Positions 44,991-56,555 of a stretch of DNA of 64,000 nt are shown piece by piece (the first letter of the stretch is position 1; the number at the start of each line of letters is the position of its first letter). A program made the translations under genes and the position numbers. The notes below the pieces were generated by a model. It was not told where the DNA came from and did no database searches. It saw only the letters and a list, made by a program, of their open reading frames with translations. Source of the DNA: Acipenser ruthenus (taxonomy: Eukaryota; Chordata; Actinopteri; Acipenseriformes; Acipenseridae); contig NC_081220.1 in NCBI RefSeq assembly GCF_902713425.1, positions 14,065,704 through 14,129,703 of the forward strand. The letters are read 5' to 3'.

Positions 44991-45780
44991 CAAGCAACGT
45001 CAATAATATCTGCTTTGAGAGGAAAAAATGCAGCAATGCAGAAGACAAGAGAGAGAGAAAAAAAAACTTGCTCAGTCAACTGGAAAGCGAGTTTCTATTT
45101 GCTGGACCCCCCCCCCCCCCCCACACACACACACACAGTACTTTGTTAGGGAGATGTTGGCACTCAGTCTTGCCTGGGGAGGGAGAGAGAGAGTCAGCAG
45201 AATTTCTCTGCTGTGAATTCAACACCATGACATGAATTATATATCGAGTGTGGCTCAGCCCGGCTCTGGAGAGCAGAAATAAGAATTCAACACAAATAAT
45301 CACCTCGTAATATGAATCCCTTTTATTAAAGGGAGCGCTGACGGGCGGTGTTTGAAATGCGTTTGCATCTCCTCGCTGGTCCTCCTTCACGTCGGGCTGA
45401 ATTCAGGTTCGTTCTTGGCGTTAATTTGCAGATGTTTTTAAAAAGTAACCGGGTTCCAAAAAAAAAATACAGCGTTACCCGCCCCCCCTCGCGTTGCTAC
45501 AACTGTTTAAATAACGTACCTGTCATTTTTTCTTTTCGTTGCTAACACCCTGACAACTTTTTTACACATAACTTTTTGAAGTCTGTTTCAAAGATCATTT
45601 CCATTGCAGAGTTCCTGAGTGCAAAATTGGCTTCAGTTCTCCTGAGCTGTTCCGGGGGTTGCTGCTGTAAACGGACAGTCTAAATTGGGGAGGGAAAAAA
45701 AAAGGGGGGGGGGGGGGGGCTCACACAGCAAATTTACTGAAAAGTTATGTGTTAAAAAAAAAATCAATTACTGAGGTCTG

Positions 45781-46042
45781 ATTATTATTATTTATTTCTT
45801 AACAGACACCCTTATCCAGGGCGACTTACAATTGTTACAAGATATCACATTATTTTTACATACAATTACATTATTTTTACATACAATTACCCATTTATAC
45901 AGTTGGGTTTTTTACTGGAGCAATCTAGGTAAAGTACCTTGCTCAAGGGTACAACAGCAGTGCCCCCCCCCCCACCTGGGATTGAACCCACGACCCTCCG
46001 GTCAAGAGTCCAGAGCCCTAACCACTACTCCACACTGATTCA
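45781..46042 (-). mobile_element. SINE-B with an internal 21-base duplication
   Basis: Minus-strand copy in which the segment ATTATTTTTACATACAATTAC occurs twice in tandem (45850-45892). Confidence 0.85.
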
Positions 46043-46579
46043 TGATTTATTAATTTTTTTAAGGGTGAGGTTATGAGCCTTTACTGTCTCTGCTCGCTCG
46101 CTCTTGTAATATTAGAACACAGGATCTGTAGAAGATATTACGGTGCTGTGAGGTTTGGGAGACCAGAGCGGACGTGCATGGCTCCGTCGCGATGAGAGCT
46201 CTCGTTTTTAAAAACCAACCCCGTTAATTTAGGAAACACCGCAAGAGAACTCTAGTCTCAAATCTGGTAGTTGGGTTGAATACAGTTTTTTTCCTCTCAT
46301 CATTTTCTCTATTAAATGACATCATTTTGGTGCATTACAAACTCCATGTGAATTGTAATGCATAACCATGTTTAATGTGGTCTTTGCAATCTCCGTGGTA
46401 TTTTTCTTTGGGGAAGGGGGGCGGCATTTTTGGGGTACCACGGCTCTTGTTGGAAGGGTCACTTATTAAAACCTTATGCCTGGATTTGAATTTGGACGCT
46501 CTGTTTAGAATTGAGGGCAATGAATCACTGACCTACAACATCAACTGAAATTTCCCTATTCCCATTAATCTTGAAATAT

Positions 46580-46830
46580 CATTAACACAGCAAGAGAAAA
46601 GGAGCACAGAGCCACACACGGTAAAACGCAGGAGACTTTTTAGAAGTGGTTTAAGAAGCCTGATTAAAGCACAGAGCGGTCTGACATTTTCACACACGAG
46701 TGTGTTTCTATGTCCCTGATTACTGAGCGGAGATTGAAATTCTCACACCCAGAGGTGTTTTCATGCAGGTAGGTATATAAAGGATATCAATGACACATCT
46801 GGTGATGTTCTGACACATTTGCACACCCCA
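46580..46830. repeat. Dispersed repeat D1, third copy
   Basis: About 250 bases with high similarity to 30110-30350. Confidence 0.65.
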
Positions 46831-46854
46831 GTGTGTGTGTGTATGTATATCTCT

Positions 46855-47205
46855 GTATCTAATTTTATGTCTCATCTGAAGGACGGAGCACAAGGAGGTT
46901 CAGGGTCTCACACACACACAGTGAGTCTGTGGCAGTAGATTTTATCCAGAGCTACCTTAGAGACCAGAGGGGTGAACTATAATTCATCAACAACTGCTGC
47001 TGCTGCTGCTGCTGCAGAGTCACTTCCAATAGGAGCTTGTTTGTTTTACGTCTCATCCGAAGGACGGAGCACAAGGAGGTTCAGTGACTTGCTCAGGGTC
47101 ACACACACACACACACACACAGGGAGTCAGTGGCTGAGCCAGGATTTGAACCTCCTGGTATCAAGCCCCCTTTCTCTAACCGCTGGACCAGCGAGCCTCC
47201 TACAA
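46855..47205 (-). mobile_element. SINE-A plus SINE-A fragment
   Basis: A fragment (46861-46925) precedes a nearly full minus-strand copy (46930-47205). Confidence 0.8.
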
Positions 47206-47749
47206 TAGGACCTCGGTCTCTCCCAGACAGCTGCTTTCGGGAAGCAAACAGAACCGCTCCAGCTGGATTATTCAGTCCGTGCCCATTCCCCATTCCTGAA
47301 CCACCTGGCATCGTCTGAGCTGCTGAATCAGGGGTGGCAAGTAGGTGCCATCTTCTGCATTTAGCCCAGAGCGCCTTCAGTCGTGCCAGGCGGTTAAGTG
47401 GCATGTCAGCTGTGTCCACTAACGGCCCGGTCAGTCAACACAGCCCCAGAGGTCCCAGGCCAGGGCACCCCCACTGTCTGCCCAGACGCTCAGACAGTGG
47501 GAGCTGTGTGGCCTCTTTCCTGCTGACTTGGTTAGATAGCTATGAATTCAACACCCCAGGAGGGGAGAGGAGGGGAAGGGAGGAGGGAGGAGGAAGAGGG
47601 GAGGGGAGGGGCTTCTTGAGGACAAAGCTGCAATAAAACAGCCTTGAGGTTTTTTGTTACCTTGGAATAAAAAAAAGTCACTGTTGTGAGAAGCTTTTTT
47701 TTAACACAGTGCTGCTCTTTTTGATCAACGATAACGTGTTGGGATTGTG

Positions 47750-47993
47750 TGTGTGTGTGCGTGCGTGTGTGACCCTGAGCAAGTCACTTCACCTCCTTGT
47801 GCTCCGTCCTTCGGATGAGACGTAAAACAAACGAGGTCCTATTGGAAGCGATTTACAGAGACTAGGGGGGTGAAACCTGCATCATCATCAACTGCTGCTG
47901 CTGCTGCTGTAGAGTCACTTCCAATAGGAGCTTGTTTGTTTTACGTCTCATCCGAAGGAAAGGGCACAAGGAGGTTCAGTGACTTGCTCAGGG

Positions 47994-48034
<41 letters not shown>

Positions 48035-48118
48035 GAGTCAGTGGCTGAGCCGGGATTTGAACCTCCTGCTATCAAGACCCCTTCTTCTTTAATCGCCAGA
48101 CCTCCGAGCCTCCTGTTA
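47750..48118. mobile_element. Inverted SINE-A pair
   Basis: A plus-strand SINE-A piece (47750-47860) runs into a full minus-strand copy (47850-48118), making a partial inverted repeat. Confidence 0.75.
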
Positions 48119-48354
48119 CCTGTAACGCAGCAGCTAGTCCTGTGTAAGGCTTCATCAAAGTGTTTTAAAGTGATGTAATTCGACCCTTTGTTCCTCTCTC
48201 CTCCTCTCTCAGTGCTGATGGCTGGGAGGCTGGGAGGCTGTTTGGTCGTGGTGTCTCAGTGTTAAATTCCTCCGGGGTGTGACAGCTCGCCTGCCCTGCC
48301 AGCCCGCGCCCGGCCGCACAATGCAGTATTCAAGCAGGGCCTGGAGACTGACCA

Positions 48355-48800
48355 CCGCACCCTGACTCACTCCCTCCCTCCCTCCCTCGCTGACCACCCC
48401 ACCCTAACTCACTCACTCCCTCCCTCCCTCACTGACCACCCTAACTAACTCACTCACTCCCTCCCTCCCTCGCTGACCACCCTAACTCCCTGACTCCCTC
48501 CCTCCCTCTCTGCATCCCTCCATGACTCCCTCCCTCCCTCACTGACTCACTCACTCCCTGACTCCCATCCTCACTCCCTCCCTCGCTGCTGACTCCCTTC
48601 CTGACTCCCTACCTCTCTCCCTTCCTTCCTAACTCCCTCCCTCCATCGCTGACTCCCTCACTGACTCCCTACCTCCCATCCTCACTCCCTCCCTCTCCCC
48701 CTCCCTCTCTCCATCCCTCCATGCCTCCCTACCTCTCCCTGCCTCTCTCCCATCCTCCCTCCATGACTCCCTACCTCCGATCCTCCCTTCCTCCTCCCTT
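48355..48800. repeat. (CTCC)n-rich degenerate minisatellite
   Basis: About 440 bases of CTCCCTCC and CTGACTCC motifs without a fixed unit. Confidence 0.85.
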
Positions 48801-48888
48801 ATCTTACACTGGGGAGATGCACATTTTATATAATAGAAACGCATGAGGGGGAGAATTGCGCAAAAGTGTGTGCTACATATGGCAGGGG

Positions 48889-48889
<1 letters not shown>

Positions 48890-48950
<61 letters not shown>
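48890..48950. repeat. (ATT)n microsatellite
   Basis: About 20 ATT units. Confidence 0.95.
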
Positions 48951-49573
48951 TGGTATAAAAATCACTATACAGTGAATGTCCAATATAGTGACTAGATATT
49001 TGCGCGGTGCTTGCAAAGACACCACGAAAAGTTCCTGTCAGGACTCTGCACTCTGATTGGCTATCATGTTATTGTTAATGAAACAATGAATAATCCTCTC
49101 TCTACACCGAAACCCTAACCCCAAGGTCACTATCCTATACTGCATCCATTACACATCTAAAGTATGTCTGGCAGTGAAGACGCGTTTTTGTTTAAAACCG
49201 GAGGGGCTGACTTCCTCAGTTGTCCCGAAAGGAACATTTCGTGGTCGCTTTGTAAGCACAGCGATACCTGCCCTGATATCGGTTATTTTCGCATTAAATG
49301 AATCGATTCTTGACTCCTGTTCTCTGTAGACGGGCTCGTTCTTCACTCGCTCGTACTGGATCAGCGTACAGTGGCTAATGTTGCTGCATCAGCTTAAATC
49401 AAACTAACCCGCACTAAAAAAAACAGCCTTCCTGTCATCATCCTCATCATCATCCTCTTCTTCATCATCCTCCTCCTCATCATCCTCATCCTCCGATTCC
49501 GTGTCACGCTCTGTATTTCTCAGGCCGTTTTGTCCTCTAAAAAAATGTCCTGGCAACCTTATTTTTTCTTCAG

Positions 49574-49608
<35 letters not shown>

Positions 49609-49739
49609 AATAGGAGGGGGGGTGGAATAGAATTAAGCCCGTTTTGTACGGGGGGGGGGGGGGGGGGGGGGGGGGGTAATTTGTTTCTTTCTAATTTCTC
49701 TCTCCCTCTCTCTCTCTCTCTTTCCCGTCTCTTCTCTTT

Positions 49740-49997
49740 CTGTGTCATCTTCTCGTCCGTGGCTGCTGCGTGTGATCGTTACCCCTCGCACCGGACAGCT
49801 CTGCATAGCGGCGCCGCAGCATCCCACGTACACTGCAGCAACCGGGGTGCAAGTAACGGAAGCTACCGACCGACTCTCCCGTTCCCGAGGGAGCCGCAGC
49901 GCAGATTCGCTCACTAGTGACCACTGACCGGAGCAGCGCTGCAAAAGACACAGACTTCAAGAGACGTAACGCCGTTGCCTTTTCTGAATAGAAGCAG
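49740..49997 (+). promoter_or_regulatory. bcan: Putative non-coding first exon and core promoter of BCAN
   Basis: A GC-richer, repeat-free block follows a CT-rich and poly-G stretch and ends GAATAGAAGCAG before GTGTGC, a plausible donor at 49998. The BCAN start exon begins at an acceptor (54943), so an upstream exon is needed, and lecticans typically have a non-coding first exon. The assignment is by position and would make intron 1 about 4.9 kb. Confidence 0.45.
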
Positions 49998-50051
49998 GTG
50001 TGCAATCGTTTTTAATATGTCGGGTTGTTTGATTTGTACAAAACTAGTGTC

Positions 50052-50113
<62 letters not shown>

Positions 50114-50237
50114 GGGCTTCTATAAATGCTGGTTCATGACGATTGATTGAATGAATGAAATTGAATATATTGCTTGTTGAAAAAAGTTTATTTTTTATTT
50201 TTTTATAAATAATGGTGTGTGAATAGTTATTAAAGGG

Positions 50238-50294
<57 letters not shown>

Positions 50295-50556
50295 ACCGCA
50301 TATACAGCATCTGCTGGCAAACTTTGAGCTCGAGTTACAGCCTCGAGCGCCTTCGCCGCTGTCCTTGCTGCGTCATGCAGACTAGTACCCGGATGATTGA
50401 ATCTGCAGATCGATTTGCTTATCATTAGTATTTAATTATTACCGAAACTGCTCGCTCTCCCTCTCTCAAGAATCGTGTCTGAAATGGCTGGTAACTAGTT
50501 TTATTCCACTATAAAACTGAATTCATTACAGCCATTGAATTTAACTCTGTTCATTG

Positions 50557-50635
<79 letters not shown>

Positions 50636-51401
50636 TTAAAAAATACATTTCAACCCATTTCACAATATTATTTCATGTTTTTTTTTTCAATATAAAATAC
50701 TACAGCCACACACACACATAAGTAAATACATCTAGATATGTATTCAAGCAAACGTGTGTGGTCACGTGTGTTAACATGTTTTCAGCTCAGTTGTAGAATT
50801 CAAGGTAACCGTGACATTTTTTATAAGTAACCTGAACTCAAGATAACACAACGACGAAATGTTTTCTCGGCTTGTAAATTTAGTTTTGTGACTTCATTGA
50901 GAAATGCTCAAACAAACGCACTTTTAAACTGCACGCACAAAAAAACCGCTGACGCCGTCTTGTTTCAAAAGACTCGGTCGAACTTGATATTTTTTTTAAA
51001 GAAAGGCAATCCTTTATGTCTGCTTTGGCAGTGCATTTATATGCCACGAGTAACGACGCATTGACAAGAGACAGCCGTGCAGTGAAACCGCAGCTAAACT
51101 TAACCGCTGTGTTTTATAATGAGGAGAACTGGAAATAATTTAAGTTTTTTTTTTTTTTTTGGCGCGTTTGGGTTCAATTTTAATTTTAACGTCTCGTTTT
51201 AATGGAAAAGAATACGGAGGACGAGTCACGCATGCGCTCTCTTTACTATCAGCGCACTTCTGCATATGACCTTGAACTGGTATTAATGTCAAAACACTAT
51301 CCAAATTTACCATGGTAAGCGAGTGTGTGTATATATGTATTTATTGTATATACATTCCCTGCAGTACAGCTCTGTTCACTAAGTCAGCCGCAAGTTAACC
51401 T

Positions 51402-51421
51402 TGACCTTTGACCTTTGACCT
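51402..51421. promoter_or_regulatory. Three TGACCT half-sites spaced by one base
   Basis: TGACCT occurs at 51402-51407, 51409-51414 and 51416-51421. That is AGGTCA in DR1 spacing on the other strand, the preferred layout for RXR heterodimers and HNF4. A fourth TGACCT followed by TGAAC lies near 51267. Function is unproven. Confidence 0.45.
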
Positions 51422-51697
51422 AATATGACTTAAGAGATGTGGGCTTCCTATTTTGGTCCACAGCTGTATTCTATGATTTTATTCGTCGAATTTGATAATG
51501 GATTTTTTTTGGGGAACGTTTTGGGGAAAATTGTCAGGACACAAGGACAGTTGATTTGGAGGGGTTGGGGGTGGGGGTGGGGGGGTCGATTCTAGCAGTG
51601 TCAAGGGAAAAATGATCATTAGCTTTAACAGTAGATTGTGTGGGTTGCTCCATTCAACTATAAATGCTCCTACTGTAAATTGTATAAATACTGTCTT

Positions 51698-51952
51698 GAG
51701 GCACGGAGACTGAACTGCTCCCTCCCTCCCTCCCTCACCCCCCTAAGAGAAAGGGGGCTCCCTCCAGTCCAGGGCAGGCTTGAGGCACAGAGACTGAACT
51801 GCTCCCTCCCTCCCTCACCCCTCTAAGAGAAAGGGTGCTCCCTCCAGTCCAGGGCAGGCTTGAGGCACAGAGACTGAACTGGTCCCTCCCTCCCTCACCC
51901 CTCTAAGAGAAAGGGTGCTCCCTCCAGTCCAGGGCAGGCTTGTGACACGGAG
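51698..51952. repeat. Minisatellite V1, three units
   Basis: Three units matching 37270-38065 in reverse complement. Confidence 0.9.
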
Positions 51953-52189
51953 ACTGAAATGTTTGCCAATCAAGGAACGCCAGGAACCTTTCACTGCTGA
52001 AGGACTGTTGTTAATAATATTGTGGGGATGACTCCAAACGATTCTGATGCATTCGTTTTTGTTGGACGAGGCTACCAGAGGTTTAGGCTCATCAGTAGCA
52101 GGGTCTCCTTTGACTCACAACTGATTTATGTTTTCCCTCAGTGTCAGCATTTCATTTTTCCATCTGTGTGTGTGGTTTTTTTTTTTTTT

Positions 52190-52300
52190 ACAGGCAGTGT
52201 GGTCTTGTGGTTAGAGCTGAGAGACTGGGAGGGAGGGAGGGAAGCAGCATGGCACAGTGGTTAGAGCTGAGGGACTGGGAGGGAGGAAAGGAGTATGGTC
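52190..52300 (+). repeat. Two tRNA-SINE-like head fragments in tandem
   Basis: GTGGTCTTGTGGTTAGAGCT and GCACAGTGGTTAGAGCTGAG, about 45 bases apart, look like tRNA-type A-box starts with a GGGAGGGAGG spacer. Confidence 0.45.
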
Positions 52301-52320
52301 TAGAGGAGGAAAATACTGAT

Positions 52321-52690
52321 CTTTAATTCTTGCAATAATGATGCCATCGATATTTTAGAGACGTCATAATCATCACGATGGTTCAACAGCTTCTTTCATT
52401 CGAAGCCAGTTTCATTGCCTCACAAACAGCGGCTTCAGTTGAAGTGACGCTCAGCCGCTGTTGAGAGAAGCTCATTTTAACAGAACGCCGCTCCACTGCA
52501 ATTTTGAACAACGATAACGTGTCGGGATCGATTAAAAGTGAACAGGAATTAAAAAACAGGAAGTGACCCTCAGCTCGGTTCAGGATTACGTCAAGTGGAG
52601 TCTTGGGCACATTATGTACAGTAACCCGGACAGACGGACAGACAGACAGTCTCATAGCAACAGCGTGTTAGCTCAAGAAAGAACGAAGGC
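52321..52690. repeat. Dispersed repeat D2, long copy
   Basis: Reverse complement of 26727-26965 over about 240 bases, plus matches to 43841-44000. Confidence 0.6.
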
Positions 52691-53418
52691 TCTTTTCAGC
52701 TCCTACAGGAAAGCCATAGAAAAAGCTTGGCAGCTGTGCTTGGGAGTAAAACTCTCGCCTGATCAGTCAAGTCTAGCCTGTTGAAATCCCAGCTGTGCTT
52801 TAGCGGTTTCAGTCCCCTTTTCATTCATGTGTAATTCTGTTTGATTTCGTTCCTTGACACTTGTGGAATTGTGGCTGGGAATCGTGCCATCCCGGGAAAG
52901 AGAATAGGGAAAAGGGAACGTCACTCCGAGGAATTGAATCACCCCGGAGATAAATGCTGCCTTGTGATTGGCTGAGGGAGGGGGGAGGGGGGAGGGGGGA
53001 GTGCTGACCGGCCAGATTATTTTCTTTGATGGAAATAGGGGTCTTGTCAAAATGTTCAAGTTCAGTCTGGTTTTGAAGAAATTGAAGTTTTGTAGTCGTG
53101 GAAGTTTGCTTGAAGTTTTTTTGAATACAGAAGTCGTTTGAATTTCTTTTTTTTTTTTTTGTATTTCCCCGTGCCAGTTTAATGTGCCTGCGATTATTCT
53201 AAGCGGTTCTGGCTTCTGTTGCTTCAATATTAGAGGTTTTTTTTTTTTATATATAATTGGTTTCTAACCCTGCGTTTACCTGGCTTTGAGCTGCTTTGAG
53301 TTTCCCTGGAGAGTCCTGCTGGCTGCTGGGTGCTGAACAGCAAGGCCTCATTCCATGCAAATCACATGACAGTGGGATCTTTCAAATCTGTGACCTTTCA
53401 AACCATCTACACCTCTCC

Positions 53419-53466
<48 letters not shown>

Positions 53467-53504
53467 GGGAGTCTATGCCACGTTGCGTCGCGTCTGTGAT
53501 CGGG

Positions 53505-53880
53505 CAATTATTATTAATATTTTTAATTAGTCATTCAGCAGATGCTTTTATCCAAAGCGACTTACGACTTACAGAGACTAGGGGGGTGAACTCTGCATCA
53601 TCAACAACTGCTGCTGCTGCTGCTGCAGAGTCACTTCCAATAGGAGCTTGTTTGTTTTACGTCTCATCTGAAGGACGGAGCACAAGGAGGTGAAGTGACT
53701 TGCTCAGGGTCACACACACACACGCACGCACACACACACACACACAGTGAGTCTGCTGCTGCTGCAGAGTCACTTCCAATAGGACCTCGTTTGTTTTACG
53801 TCTCATCCGAAGGACGGAGCACAAGGAGGTTCAGTGACTTGCTCAGGGTCACACACACACACACACACACACTCACAGAG

Positions 53881-53951
<71 letters not shown>

Positions 53952-54030
53952 GAGTCAGTGGCTGAGCTGGGATTTGAACCTCCTGGGATAAAAGGCCCCT
54001 TTCTTTAATGCCAGACCACTAAGGTCCTAA
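53505..54030 (-). mobile_element. Tandem or partly duplicated SINE-A
   Basis: Two successive minus-strand SINE-A bodies (CACTTCCAATAGG at about 53631 and 53769) share one tRNA-like head at the right. Three (CA)n tracts lie between the blocks. Confidence 0.8.
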
Positions 54031-54077
54031 TAAAGTGTGCATTACAAATTGAGTGACAGATTACCAGGGACAGGAAC

Positions 54078-54124
<47 letters not shown>

Positions 54125-54399
54125 GGGGGGATGAGGGTGTAAATTCGCAGTGTCACAGTACTTTGTTGAGCAGTGAGAAACGGCTGCAAAGTGGGGGGTG
54201 GGGGGGTGGGGGGGGGGTTGTTAACTCGTCGGTGGGAGAAAGGGCAGGCTGGGGGTCTCCCGGGGGGGACTGAGAGAGTCTCGATCACAATTCCGTTCAC
54301 GGAATGAGAGCTCGCACAGACCCCGATCCAGCTCTCTGTGTGACTCAATGCAGCTCCGCAGGGGCCTGAGCCAAACGAACGCTGCATCCACGGGGGAAT

Positions 54400-54458
54400 C
54401 AATCACACCCCCCCCCCCCCACTCTCTCTCTGTCTCTCTCTCTTCAGGGTTTTTTTCC

Positions 54459-54496
<38 letters not shown>

Positions 54497-54640
54497 ATTT
54501 TTGCCCTTTTGTTTTTTGTTCTTTTTTCCCTTTTTTCCTTCTTTTCTATTTCTCTCTCTCTCTTGCTTTCTTTCTTTTTTTGTAAATCACTCCTTTTCCT
54601 TTTCATTTCTCTATTTTTTCCTTTCTTTCCATGGAAATTC
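54400..54640. repeat. C, (TC)n and (CTTT)n low-complexity tract
   Basis: Pyrimidine-rich stretch with a C run and about nine CTTT units. Confidence 0.9.
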
Positions 54641-54949
54641 ACTGACAGACGTTAATCTTCTAAACGCCCCTTCACACTTGAAAATCATCACTATAATACC
54701 TAACAAATCTTTTTTCTGGGGCAGGCTGTGCTGTGAATGGGAGCCAATGTGACGTTAATCTGTTGAGTATTGTTCCTGCAATGGGATAATGAGAGCTACA
54801 CATTTGAAATGTTAACGCCCCTATATTCATATTCAGTGCCATAGACTCCACCCTGGCATTTAGAGGCTGTCAGATAGTGTTCCCATGTAAAGCAATGGGC
54901 TGTGATCCGCTTAACTCAGTTTTTCGTTTTTCTTTTTCACAGAAGAGAA

Positions 54950-55375
54950 ATGTTCCTGCTGCTGTTAGCCCTCTGCCCCCTCGTCCTGGGATCCATCTAC
55001 AACTCGGGACAAGGAGAAGGTAAACTCATCAGCCCCCCCCCAAAAATGGTATCCCACAGAGATTCAGGACTGCTGTGTCTCTCACTGCCTTTCCACTGCC
55101 TCCTCAAGACCCCCCTGTTCAGACTGTGCTTGTAGATCTCTGGATCCGCCCCTCCTGCTCTGCGCTGGACTCGCCTGACCTCAGCACCACGTTACTGGAT
55201 CCTCAGCTGATGCGCTATCCTTGCACTATTGCACTGCTAACATGTCACTGTAGATATAACTTGCTGTGATCCTAACTGGCTGCATCATTTAATTTCACAA
55301 GCGCTGCTGTGGTCCAGTGGTTAAAGACAGGGGCTATCTACCAGGAGGTTCAAATCCCTGCTCAGCCACTGACTC

Positions 55376-55413
<38 letters not shown>

Positions 55414-56502
55414 TGACCCTGAGCAAGTCACTGAACCTCCTTGTGCTCCGTCCTTCGGATGAGACGTAAAACAAACAAGCTCCTATTGGAAGTGACTCTG
55501 CAGCAGCAGCAGCAGTTGTTGATGATGCAGAGTTCACCACCCTATTCTCTGTAAGTCGCTTTGGATAAAAGTGTCTGCTGAATGCCTATTTCATAATAAT
55601 AATTCCTTATCTCTCTCTTCTACAGATGATGACCGGACACTCTGGGTCACGATGTCCGCTGACCCCCTGGCGGCGACGCCCACTCTGGGCGGCTCCCTGA
55701 CCCTCCCGTGTCACTTCCTCCTCTCTGACCCCACACCGGCGTCCGGCCGTCGGGCTGTGCTGACCACCCCGCGGGTCAAGTGGACGGTCATCACAGAGGG
55801 CCGCGAGCTGGAGATACTGGTGGCCAGGGGTCAGAGGGTAAAGGTCAGCGAGGAGTACAGGGAGCGAGCCTCCTTGCCGCACTACCCCTCCTCACCCACA
55901 GACCTCACGCTGCGTCTGGACGCCTTGCGGACCAACGACTCGGGGGTGTACCGCTGCCAGGTCCAGCAGGGACTGGAGGATGCACACGACCAGGCCGAGG
56001 TGAAGGTCAAAGGTTAGTCAAGCAGACCAGCGTTGGGGCTCTAGTGCCTTCATCAGTGTACTAATCCCCTCTACTCACCTCTCCTCTCCCCTCTCCCCCT
56101 CCTCCTCTCCCCCTCTCCTGCCCTCCCCCCTCTCCCCTCCTCTCCCCTCTACCCTCCTCTCCTCCCCCCTCCCCTCCTCCCCTCCCCTCTCGCCTCTCCC
56201 CCCTCCCCTCTCCCCTCTCCCCTCCCCTCCTCCCCTCTCCCCCCCCCCCCCTCCCCCGTCCCCCCTCCCCTCTCCCCTCTCCCCTCTCCCCTCTCCCAGG
56301 CGTGGTGTTCCACTATCGTGACGCCTCCAGTCGCTATGTCTTCTCGTTCGTTGCTGCCCAGCATGCCTGTGCTGTGATCGGGGCACGCATCGCCACTCCA
56401 GAGCAGCTCCTGGCTGCCTATCACAGCGGGTTTGAGCAGTGTGACGCAGGCTGGCTGTCCGACCGGACCGTCAGGTAGGAGGGGGCGAGAGAAACGAGTC
56501 TC

Positions 56503-56555
<53 letters not shown>

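Larger units (their letters stand above)
42175..49730. other. Gene-poor interval between ISG20L2 and BCAN
   Basis: No coding exon found in 7.5 kb, including no recognisable CRABP2 or NES sequence. Contents are mobile elements, microsatellites and about 1.5 kb of unassigned sequence (42900-43780 and 44370-44755). A possible ISG20L2 poly(A) signal is AATAAA at 42470-42475, which falls inside an M4 element. Confidence 0.6.
49998..54942. other. BCAN intron 1 (predicted)
   Basis: No coding exon recognised. It holds (AAT)n and (ATT)n tracts (50057-50111, 50239-50290), (TA)n (50562-50632), a triple DR1 nuclear-receptor-like site (51402-51421), three V1 minisatellite units (51698-51952), a D2 repeat, SINE-A copies and CT/GA tracts. 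Confidence 0.45.

Noticed and set aside
42175-49730. CRABP2 or NES expected from human synteny
   Set aside because: None of the lipocalin-fold or intermediate-filament motifs were found in any frame.
49404-49748. Acidic minus-strand frame (EDEDDEEEDD)
   Set aside because: Translation of CATCCTC and (TC)n repeats upstream of the BCAN first exon; no start context or homology.
51215-51240. NRF1-like ACGCATGCGC as a promoter
   Set aside because: Single motif with no CpG island or nearby exon; not enough to call a promoter.
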